Shown: positions 7,443 through 13,393 of the stretch, piece after piece
Position numbering within the stretch: position 1 is the first letter of the stretch
Layout: each line of letters opens with the position of its first letter
Origin: Nitrospinaceae bacterium
GTDB lineage: Bacteria; Nitrospinota; Nitrospinia; Nitrospinales; VA-1
DNA: 13,393 bases
Direction of reading: 5' to 3'
Assembly (NCBI GenBank): GCA_016763735.1
Contig: JAESTE010000021.1
Coordinates: 1-13,393, forward strand
Translations under genes and position numbers: made by a program
Notes under the pieces: generated by a model
The model's database searches: none
What the model saw: the letters and a program-made list of their open reading frames with translations, nothing else
What the model was told of the DNA's origin: nothing

Positions 7443-10009
7443 GCTTTCTTTACTACGATCTATTCATAGCCCTCATTCTGCGTCCGCTGATACGCGATCC
7501 ACTTCGCACCGCTATCACAATTTTTGGAGTAACCGTCGGTGTCGCGGTTTTTCTCAGCATTCAACTGGCTAATCAGCAAACCATGATGTCATTTACCGAA
7601 AGCGTTGATCTCGTTCTCGGACGCGCAGATGCCGTCATCCGGGTAGAAGGCATAGACTTTGATGAAACTCATATTGAGAAACTTCACGTCTTGAGGAAGG
7701 AAATCAAAGCCTACCCCGTCATTGAAGGATATGGAGTCGAGTCGACCAGCGGCGAGGTTGTAGAAATCATCGGCACCGACCTTTTGCAAGACAGCGGCAT
7801 TCGCGATTTTTCTCTAAAAACAGTAGAAAAAGGCCTGAAAGGATTACTGCCTCTCATCATGGACCCTGCTGGAGTGATCCTGCCGGAAAAATTTATTCCA
7901 GGAGTCCAGTTCGATACAGGCAGTTCATTGCAGTTTCTAATAAACGGAAAAGAAAAAACACTCAACGTCAACGCCATACTTGAAGACGAAGGTATCGCCA
8001 AAGCCCTGAACGGAAACTTTGCCCTGATGGACATTGCTGCGGCGCAAAAGGTGTTCGACAAAATAGGCCGACTCGACCGCATCGACATTCAGTTCCTGCA
8101 TCCATCGAAATTCGATGTCATGCAAAAAAAGATTTCTGCCCTATTGCCTGAACACCTTCTGGTGGAACGTCCACAACGTAAAAATCAGCAAGTCGAAAAA
8201 ATGTTACGGGCATTTCAATACAACCTCACCGCTCTAAGCTTCGTTGCCTTACTCGTTGCCCTATACCTTATCTACAATATGATCGCGCTCTCGGTCGTGC
8301 GGCGGCGGGTCGAGATAGGAACATTACGTGCGCTCGGGGCAACACCCACCTTGATCGCACTTATATTTTTTCTCGAAGCCGGAATCATAGGTGCTGCGGG
8401 GTCTATTTTAGGAATCGGATTGGGATATTATTTCGCACAATTTTCACTGGATGCTGTTTCCCTGACGGTTAACAATCTGTACGCACCCAGCTACGTCACA
8501 GAAGTGGACTTCCAATGGCAGCAGATGGGCCCTTATTTTCTATTGGGAGTCGGGTTGTCTTTCGTTTCGGCATTGATCCCCGCCTGGGAGGCGGCCACGA
8601 CACCACCTACAACCGTCATGCGGCGCGGTAGTTACGATTTAAAACTCTTCCGTGGCAGTCGACAATTAAATATTTCTGCGGTGCTTGTTTTTCTACTCGC
8701 AGGATTCTGCACCCAGCTTCCAGCTATAAAACAGTTTCCTTATTTTGGTTTCTTTTCTGTTTTCCTTATCATTCTGGGATTGTCTATGCTGTCGCCAGCA
8801 GCATTGCTTTGGACGCGTAACCGATTTCACAATTTCTTCAAAAATACACTGGGAGGTGAAGGGCTACTGGCTTGCATGAACCTCTCCCAAAACGTAGGTA
8901 GGAATGCGTTAGCCGTTTCTTCATTAGCCATTGCCTTTATGATGGTCATCAGCATGTCCATCATGGTTCATAGCTTCCGACAGACCGTGATTGTCTGGAT
9001 CGATCAGACCTTAAGAGCCGACTTGTTTGTTCGAGTTGCAGGCGGCCGTGATATCGACTACCAACACACCCTGCCCTCCGAACCCATCAAGAAACTGAAA
9101 GCGATTGCCGGGATCGCAGATATCGATCAATTCCGCGCCATGGATATTTCATATAATAATCTACCGGTCGTGCTTGCCACAGGGGATTTCTCCGTCTTGT
9201 CACAATATGGGAATCTGCTTATTAAATCTGGCCCGCCAGCAAGTGAGCTGGCTCAGCATATGGTCGATAACAACCGGGCGATTGTTTCAGAAGCCTTTTC
9301 CCTCAAACACAAGGTTAACGTAGGCGACACGCTAAACTTAAAAACTCCAAATGGACCCGCGAGTCTGAAGATCACCGCTATTTATTTCGATTACTCCCGC
9401 GATCGCGGGTACATCATCCTCGACCGCACCACCTTTTTGAAATATTTCAATGAAAATCAAATCAACAGTTTTGTTATTTATCTTTCTGATAAATCTCGAT
9501 TAAATGAAGTTAGAAAAGAGGTTTTAAACATACTCAACGAACATCGGCTGATCATTCGCTCCAACACCGAACTCAAACAACAGGTATTGGAAGTGTTCGA
9601 CAAAACTTTTGCGATAACTTACTCCCTGGAGATCATCGCCATTCTGGTAGCGGTGCTCGGACTGTTCAACACCCTTGTCTCACTTATTCTAGAACGGAAA
9701 AGGGAAATAGGAATTTTAAGATTTATCGGAGCGTTCACCCATCAGGTAAAACGCATGGTGTTGATCGAGGCAGGAATTTTAGGACTGATCGGATCGGCAA
9801 TGGGTTTGATAGCTGGCGTGGTCGTTTCCTATATTTTAATTTTCGTTATCAATAAGCAATCCTTCGGCTGGACGATCCAGATCCACTTCCCCTATTTTTT
9901 CATTGCCCTGCTTGTCGCCTTTTCGTGGGGAGTCTCTATTCTGGCCGGACTCTACCCCGCTCGTCTCGCACAACAACTAAATCCCAAAGAAGCTGTAAGG
10001 GTTGAATGA
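7439..10009 (+). CDS. Large FtsX-like ABC transporter permease with duplicated MacB/FtsX units
   Basis: An 856-residue permease with an internal duplication. Hydrophobic segments lie at about 23-43, 264-286, 306-333, 363-384, 412-428, 434-457, 487-510, 728-750, 774-803 and 816-840. This gives ten membrane spans, with two large soluble domains (about 45-260 and 512-725) expected in the periplasm. Each half carries the FtsX coupling-helix motif: RRRVEIGTLRALGA near 288-301 and RKREIGILRFIGA near 753-765. This architecture resembles E. coli YbbP and related ten-span exporters more than four-span MacB, LolC or LolE. The start is GTG at 7439, inside the ATPase stop (GTGA), so translation is coupled and subunits are likely made in fixed ratio. 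The substrate is unknown; extraction or export of a hydrophobic or envelope molecule is the family-based guess. It ends 9 bp from the convergent recJ. Confidence 0.93.
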   Translation: MSFLYYDLFIALILRPLIRDPLRTAITIFGVTVGVAVFLSIQLANQQTMMSFTESVDLVLGRADAVIRVEGIDFDETHIEKLHVLRKEIKAYPVIEGYGVESTSGEVVEIIGTDLLQDSGIRDFSLKTVEKGLKGLLPLIMDPAGVILPEKFIPGVQFDTGSSLQFLINGKEKTLNVNAILEDEGIAKALNGNFALMDIAAAQKVFDKIGRLDRIDIQFLHPSKFDVMQKKISALLPEHLLVERPQRKNQQVEKMLRAFQYNLTALSFVALLVALYLIYNMIALSVVRRRVEIGTLRALGATPTLIALIFFLEAGIIGAAGSILGIGLGYYFAQFSLDAVSLTVNNLYAPSYVTEVDFQWQQMGPYFLLGVGLSFVSALIPAWEAATTPPTTVMRRGSYDLKLFRGSRQLNISAVLVFLLAGFCTQLPAIKQFPYFGFFSVFLIILGLSMLSPAALLWTRNRFHNFFKNTLGGEGLLACMNLSQNVGRNALAVSSLAIAFMMVISMSIMVHSFRQTVIVWIDQTLRADLFVRVAGGRDIDYQHTLPSEPIKKLKAIAGIADIDQFRAMDISYNNLPVVLATGDFSVLSQYGNLLIKSGPPASELAQHMVDNNRAIVSEAFSLKHKVNVGDTLNLKTPNGPASLKITAIYFDYSRDRGYIILDRTTFLKYFNENQINSFVIYLSDKSRLNEVRKEVLNILNEHRLIIRSNTELKQQVLEVFDKTFAITYSLEIIAILVAVLGLFNTLVSLILERKREIGILRFIGAFTHQVKRMVLIEAGILGLIGSAMGLIAGVVVSYILIFVINKQSFGWTIQIHFPYFFIALLVAFSWGVSILAGLYPARLAQQLNPKEAVRVE

Positions 10010-10018
10010 GAAACAGCA

Positions 10019-11755
10019 TCACTCCGAAGCTTTTATATCCAACAATCTCAACTCCAGTTTTTCGCGGCCGTTCCAGGAATTCAGGTGAAGCTCGTAAGCA
10101 ATGTCAAAAACTTCATTTGCGATATCGAGCGACTCAAACAGGCTGGCAAAATTGAAAGCTATCACTCCGATTTGCCCTTTCCCTTGAACCGCACGAAAGC
10201 GTAAATGGTTTTTCTCTTTCCCCATATGCTTTAGCTCTTTGATTTTCACACCCTTTGACTGGAAGGACGGAACAGGGTTTTCAGCACCAAAAGGCTCAAG
10301 CAAAGCAATATTTTTATAGAATGGGAAATCGATTTGCGATAGATCAAGGGAGGTATCCAGTTTTATTTCAGGGATCAAATCCTCATCCGTTAAAAACCGA
10401 TACCCCACTTCATTCATAGCGTCCCGGAAGGCATCGACATTTTCTTCTTCTATGCTTAGTCCAGCAGCATAGGCATGACCGCCGAATTGTATGAGGTGAG
10501 ATGAGCAATTCGTAAAAGCTTTAAATAAGTTGAACTTCGGTATACTACGGCCAGACCCTTTCCCTTCACCCTCTTCCAAAGCAATCAACACCGTGGGACG
10601 GTGGTATATATCGACCATTTTTGAAGCGGCTATACCGATGACTCCGGGATGAAAAGTTTCTGATGCCAGCACAATCACTCTCTCATTTTCAAGATCTCTT
10701 TCGTTACGCAATAAGGATTCTGCTTCCAGAAAAGTTTCTTCCTGAATTATTTTTCTTTCCTGATTTGTTTTTTCAAGTTCCTTAGCCAGGGTTTTCGCTG
10801 TGCCAAGATCTGTAGCCGTTAGCAAATGCAAGCCGCTGTCTGCTTTACCCAATCGGCCTGCGGCATTAAGGCGTGGACCAAGGCCGAACCCTACCGAGCG
10901 CGCATCTACGTTTCCGACAATACCCGCTACTTCTTTCAACGCAACCAATCCGGGTTTGGCAGAGGTGGATAAAACATCCAATCCATGCCGGGTCAGAATA
11001 TGGTTCTCACCCGTTAGAGGCGCAACATCGGCAATGGTTCCCAGAGCAAATAAATCCAGATGACGTTTCATGTTCGGCAGGTCCTCCTTCTTTCTTCCCG
11101 CAGTATGCAATCCACTGCGAACACCAAGGGCCAATTTAAAAGCCAGCCCCACACCGCTTAAAAAACGAAAAGGGTAATCACATTCTTCTCGGTGTGGATT
11201 CAACACCGCCACCGCCTGCGGCAAACCTTCTTCTCCGACCTGATGATGATCGGTGACAATCACATCCAGTCCAATCTCATTTGCTAGAGCCACCTCTTTA
11301 ACTCCGGTGATACCGCAGTCGGCAGTTATCATTAGACTGGCGCCCTGATCGCGGATTTTTCGAACCGCATCCGAATTGAGTCCATACCCCTCTGCTTGCC
11401 GTTCTGGAAGATAGGCTGTGACCGGGCAATCGAGGTCGCGAAAAAAATGTGTCAGGAAAGCCGCTGAGGTTACCCCATCGACATCATAATCACAAAATAC
11501 GGTGATTGATTCTTCATTTTCAATAGCACGAATGACCCGCTTCACGGCCTCATCCATGCCAGCCATCAAGAAGGGATCATGCAACTGCGACAGATCCGAC
11601 CTTAAATAAAGTGTTGCCTCTTCCGCAGTCATAATACCGCGGTTGATCAATAACACCGCAACGGTTGTTGGGATATTAAGCTCTTTGCCTAAAGCCAAAG
11701 CTTTATCATGAGAAATCTCGGCGAGGCACCATTTTTTCTTTAAGAATGAAAGCAT
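10019..11755 (-). CDS. recJ: Single-stranded-DNA-specific exonuclease RecJ
   Basis: A 578-residue DHH-family 5'-3' single-strand exonuclease, normal in length for RecJ. The motifs are in order: motif I FCDYDVDG with Asp89, Asp91 and Asp93; motif II ITADCG with Asp146; motif III TDHHQ at 168-172; NPHREECDYPF at 187-197 followed by LSGVGLAFKL; IADVAPL at 241-247; GLGPRLNAAGRL at 291-302; and the DHHA1 signature GGHAYAAG at 425-432, which binds DNA. The C-terminal 110 residues form the OB-fold region. It acts in the cytosol in RecF-pathway recombination, mismatch repair and base excision repair, using Mn2+ or Mg2+. It starts 7 nt after the rnhB stop with no visible Shine-Dalgarno, so it is probably co-transcribed and translated by reinitiation from rnhB. 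Confidence 0.96.
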   Translation of the reverse strand: MLSFLKKKWCLAEISHDKALALGKELNIPTTVAVLLINRGIMTAEEATLYLRSDLSQLHDPFLMAGMDEAVKRVIRAIENEESITVFCDYDVDGVTSAAFLTHFFRDLDCPVTAYLPERQAEGYGLNSDAVRKIRDQGASLMITADCGITGVKEVALANEIGLDVIVTDHHQVGEEGLPQAVAVLNPHREECDYPFRFLSGVGLAFKLALGVRSGLHTAGRKKEDLPNMKRHLDLFALGTIADVAPLTGENHILTRHGLDVLSTSAKPGLVALKEVAGIVGNVDARSVGFGLGPRLNAAGRLGKADSGLHLLTATDLGTAKTLAKELEKTNQERKIIQEETFLEAESLLRNERDLENERVIVLASETFHPGVIGIAASKMVDIYHRPTVLIALEEGEGKGSGRSIPKFNLFKAFTNCSSHLIQFGGHAYAAGLSIEEENVDAFRDAMNEVGYRFLTDEDLIPEIKLDTSLDLSQIDFPFYKNIALLEPFGAENPVPSFQSKGVKIKELKHMGKEKNHLRFRAVQGKGQIGVIAFNFASLFESLDIANEVFDIAYELHLNSWNGREKLELRLLDIKASE

Positions 11756-11762
11756 AATTAAT

Positions 11763-12371
11763 TTATCGGTTTATAAACTCTGAAACACCTTTGAAAGTAC
11801 TGCGATGAATCGGGCACGGGCCGTGCTCTTCAATGAGAGTTCGGTGCAGTTTTGTGCCATACCCTTTATGACGATGAAACTCATATTGCGGATAAAGTTT
11901 ATGGTAGTCTTCCATTATCCGATCACGAGTGACCTTAGCAAGAACAGATGCGGCGGCGATAGACAAGCTTTTGGAATCGCCTTTCACAATTGCCCACTGA
12001 TCCAAAGTAGAGTCTATTTTCTGATTACCATCGATGAGCAACAGATCCGGAACTGGCTGCAACTGTTCCACAGCTTGTTTCATAGCCAACCGAGACGCTT
12101 GCAAGATGTTGATTTCATCGATCACTTCCCGACTGACGATGGCTACACCATAAGCTACAGCCTCGGCCTTAATTTGTGGGAACAGTTCTTCGCGTTTTTT
12201 GGGAGAAAGCTTTTTCGAATCGTCCAGACCGGCAATATCAATCTTGGCAGAAAAAATTACAGCAGCAGCAACCACAGGGCCTGCAAGGGGTCCGCGTCCT
12301 GCTTCATCAACTCCGGCAATATTTCTATAACCTTGGGTAACCGCTTTGGTTTCATATTCTAACAGGTACAT
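11763..12371 (-). CDS. rnhB: Ribonuclease HII
   Basis: A 202-residue type 2 RNase H that cleaves the RNA strand of hybrids and single ribonucleotides in DNA. Catalytic acids are visible: Asp22 and Glu23 in VDEAGRGPLAGP, Asp114 in LLIDGN and Asp132 in KGDSKSLSIAAASVLAKVTRDR, matching the D-E-D-D set of the family. The GRG motif that senses the ribonucleotide junction is at 25-27, and the conserved DDSKKLS follows at 50-56. I chose ATG at 12371. An in-frame TTG two codons upstream (12375-12377) is an alternative: an AGGA lies 11 nt before the TTG but 17 nt before the ATG. The candidate promoter would start transcription at the ATG itself, favouring a leaderless message and this start. It lies 7 nt upstream of recJ, likely in one transcript. 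Confidence 0.95.
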   Translation of the reverse strand: MYLLEYETKAVTQGYRNIAGVDEAGRGPLAGPVVAAAVIFSAKIDIAGLDDSKKLSPKKREELFPQIKAEAVAYGVAIVSREVIDEINILQASRLAMKQAVEQLQPVPDLLLIDGNQKIDSTLDQWAIVKGDSKSLSIAAASVLAKVTRDRIMEDYHKLYPQYEFHRHKGYGTKLHRTLIEEHGPCPIHRSTFKGVSEFINR

Positions 12372-12377
12372 TGTCAA

Positions 12378-12406
12378 AGCATAATGTATCCTAATCCGGC
12401 AAGCAA
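12378..12406 (-). promoter_or_regulatory. Candidate promoter of rnhB-recJ (predicts a leaderless mRNA)
   Basis: Reading the minus strand, TTGCTT (12406-12401) is separated by exactly 17 bp from TATGCT (12383-12378). The -10 box ends 6 nt before the ATG at 12371, so the expected transcription start coincides with the first base of the start codon. Consensus matches are modest (three of six and four of six). The support comes mainly from geometry that mirrors the stronger promoter on the other strand. Confidence 0.4.
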
Positions 12407-12430
12407 CCCACTCCTAAAAGTGGTGGGTTG
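12404..12430. repeat. 8-bp inverted repeat between divergent promoters, candidate operator
   Basis: CAACCCAC (12404-12411) and GTGGGTTG (12423-12430) are perfect inverted copies separated by 11 bp, giving 19 bp centre to centre, about two helical turns. The TTG at the outer end of each arm is also the first half of the divergent -35 boxes, so a protein bound here would touch both promoters. A CCACT/AGTGG pairing inside (12409-12413 and 12419-12423) allows an alternative hairpin. No T-run follows on either strand, which argues against an intrinsic terminator. The operator role is inferred from position only. Confidence 0.5.
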
Positions 12431-12456
12431 ATATAAATGATGGAGGCTCTTATAAT
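12428..12456 (+). promoter_or_regulatory. Near-consensus sigma70-like promoter of the M48 gene (predicts a leaderless mRNA)
   Basis: TTGATA (12428-12433, five of six to consensus) is followed by a 17-bp spacer and a perfect TATAAT (12451-12456). By standard spacing, +1 falls at about 12463, which is the A of the ATG. The GGAGG at 12442-12446 would then lie in the promoter spacer and not be transcribed; it is in any case 16 nt from the ATG, too far for a normal Shine-Dalgarno. Confidence 0.65.
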
Positions 12457-12462
12457 TAACCT

Positions 12463-13329
12463 ATGCGAAACTATTTTCTTTTCATAATTTTGACTGTCTT
12501 TATTACTACCGCTTGCGCCACGACACCTGTTTCCAACCGATCGGCCTTGATTCTTATCCCTATGTCGCAGGAAATTTCATTAGGAAAGCAATCGTACGAT
12601 CAGATATTAAAAGAGGAAACGGAATCGGAAGACGTGGAATTGAATCAGATCGTCAACAGAGTGGGACAACGAATTGTTGCCGTGAGTGATATGCCCAAAC
12701 TGGAATGGGAATTCAAGCTGATCGAATCGGAAAAGCAAAATGCCTTCGCCTTGCCGGGTGGCAAAGTGGCAATCTACACAGGTCTTCTTGCGGTTGCAAA
12801 AAATGAAGCAGGGTTGGCCACCATAATGAGCCATGAAATTGCGCATGTCATAGCTCGCCACGGGGCACAACGAATGACACAACAAATGTTATTACAAGGG
12901 GCAATGTTTGGGGCTGGCTTCAGCATGCAAAACAATACACAAAGAAATATTATTCTTTCTGCTCTTGGTGTCGGTGTTCTTTATGGGGTTACTTTGCCGT
13001 TCAGCCGTTCTCACGAAAGCGAAGCAGATCAGATCGGGCTACTCTATATGGCGAGGGCGGGTTACGACCCGAATGAAGCACTCCAATTCTGGCAGCGATT
13101 CAGCCAGGTAAAAGGAGGCAAAGCCCCACCGGAGTGGGCTTCCACTCATCCTGCGGATGCAACGCGGATGCAGGGACTCAGGAATTATCTTGCGCGCGCA
13201 AAATACGACTACCAGAATGTAAAAATAAAGCACGGACTCGGGAAAACATTTAATTTGCCACAACCAGAGCCATCCCCCGGCAAGCCTAAACCCATACCCG
13301 GCGTATCCGTAGAAGCCCTCACTCCCTAA
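12463..13329 (+). CDS. M48 family metallopeptidase, probable lipoprotein
   Basis: A 288-residue zinc metallopeptidase of the M48 (Ste24/HtpX/BepA/LoiP) family. The first 18 residues form a signal peptide ending in TTAC, with Cys18 as the likely lipidation site, although the lipobox lacks the usual Leu at -3. Active-site signatures are HEIAH at 124-128 and the third zinc ligand Glu187 in SRSHESEADQIG. A downstream STHPADATRM at 227-236 is the conserved substrate-site segment. Gly/Ala-rich hydrophobic helices at about 145-180 flank the active site, as in other secreted M48 enzymes. No TPR domain follows, so it is closer to LoiP-type than to full-length BepA; the tail (266-282) is proline- and lysine-rich. 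It probably degrades misassembled outer-membrane or periplasmic proteins. The ATG at 12463 is required for the signal peptide; the next in-frame Met is residue 34. Confidence 0.93.
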   Translation: MRNYFLFIILTVFITTACATTPVSNRSALILIPMSQEISLGKQSYDQILKEETESEDVELNQIVNRVGQRIVAVSDMPKLEWEFKLIESEKQNAFALPGGKVAIYTGLLAVAKNEAGLATIMSHEIAHVIARHGAQRMTQQMLLQGAMFGAGFSMQNNTQRNIILSALGVGVLYGVTLPFSRSHESEADQIGLLYMARAGYDPNEALQFWQRFSQVKGGKAPPEWASTHPADATRMQGLRNYLARAKYDYQNVKIKHGLGKTFNLPQPEPSPGKPKPIPGVSVEALTP

Positions 13330-13362
13330 CGGGAGAAGTAATAGATCTATTTCTGGAAATAG
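13322..13362. repeat. Two short hairpins at and just after the M48 stop codon
   Basis: CTCCC (13322-13326) and GGGAG (13331-13335) form a 5-bp stem whose 4-nt loop is TAAC, so the stop codon is the loop. CTATTTC (13347-13353) and GAAATAG (13356-13362) form a 7-bp stem with a 2-nt loop. An outer GGAG/CTCC pair (13332-13335 with 13369-13372) could enclose the second hairpin. No T-run follows any of them, so a classical intrinsic terminator is not supported. They may shape the 3' end of the mRNA or be chance. Confidence 0.35.
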
Positions 13363-13374
13363 TCTCTACTCCAG

Positions 13375-13391
13375 CCCCCTTTAAAAGGGGG
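13375..13391. repeat. C5-T3/A4-G6 palindrome at the window edge
   Basis: CCCCCTTT (13375-13382) pairs with AAAGGGGG (13384-13391) around a single A. It lies 45 bp after the M48 stop and runs to the end of the window. C-run/T/A/G-run palindromes of this kind occur as dispersed intergenic repeats in many bacterial genomes and can also form terminator stems. Whether a T-run or a second repeat unit follows cannot be seen. Confidence 0.45.
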
Positions 13392-13393
13392 GA

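Noticed and set aside
9396..9409. Perfect 14-bp palindrome with GCGATCGC core inside the permease gene
   Set aside because: It is explained by the codons for Ser-Arg-Asp-Arg-Gly; about one such palindrome is expected by chance in 13 kb, and no other copy was noticed.
11805..12362. Open frame of 185 codons antisense to almost all of rnhB
   Set aside because: The translation has no recognisable domain and low-complexity composition; rnhB on the other strand has a full set of catalytic residues.
1..13393. Mobile elements, CRISPR arrays, toxin-antitoxin or defence modules, biosynthetic cluster, tRNA or rRNA genes
   Set aside because: No transposase, integrase, repeat-spacer pattern, cloverleaf or defence domains were seen; intergenic space totals well under 1 kb and the genes are housekeeping or envelope functions.

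Overview
The window reads as ordinary chromosomal backbone of a Gram-negative bacterium: twelve protein genes, densely packed, with no mobile elements, CRISPR arrays, rRNA or tRNA that I can see. Gram-negative placement rests on a lipoprotein-type HtrA protease, a lipoprotein M48 metallopeptidase and a MacB/FtsX-class ABC exporter, all of which point to an outer membrane or periplasm. By eye the DNA is moderately AT-leaning, and base use looks uniform from gene to gene. The gene set (AmmeMemoRadiSam protein B, an E1-like/rhodanese fusion, RecJ next to RNase HII) fits a deep-branching proteobacterial or Nitrospinota/Desulfobacterota-like lineage. That taxonomic guess is weak and is inference only.

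Layout. Positions 1-224 hold the 3' end of an AmmeMemoRadiSam system protein B gene (+ strand). It meets, tail to tail and only 2 bp apart, a five-gene minus-strand run reading from 5295 down to 227: E1-like adenylyltransferase-rhodanese fusion (moeB-like), SDR oxidoreductase, HtrA-type protease, phosphomannomutase/phosphoglucomutase, and a glyoxalase/VOC protein. Spacings there are 17 bp, a 1-nt overlap, 29 bp and a 4-nt overlap, so it is probably one operon. Upstream of it, also on the minus strand, is a PLP-dependent aminotransferase (5467-6648). A 116-bp divergent region separates that gene from a plus-strand pair: an ABC ATPase and a large duplicated FtsX-type permease, with a 4-nt overlap (6765-10009). 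The permease ends 9 bp from the end of a minus-strand rnhB-recJ pair (12371 down to 10019). Divergent from rnhB is an M48 metallopeptidase lipoprotein gene (12463-13329). The window closes in a short stretch rich in inverted repeats (13322-13393).

How the genes work together. The protease, the metallopeptidase and the ABC exporter are all envelope functions (protein quality control and extraction or export of hydrophobic material). RecJ and RNase HII are DNA maintenance enzymes sharing a transcript. The five-gene operon mixes sulfur-carrier activation, redox, proteolysis, sugar-phosphate and glyoxalase functions with no obvious single pathway.

The most interesting signal is in the 91-bp rnhB/M48 divergent region. 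Two sigma70-like promoters point outward with mirror-image geometry: each has a 17-bp spacer, each -10 box ends 6 nt before an ATG, and each -35 box begins in one arm of an 8-bp inverted repeat. This predicts leaderless transcripts in both directions around a possible shared operator. I did not find a convincing novel multi-gene system.
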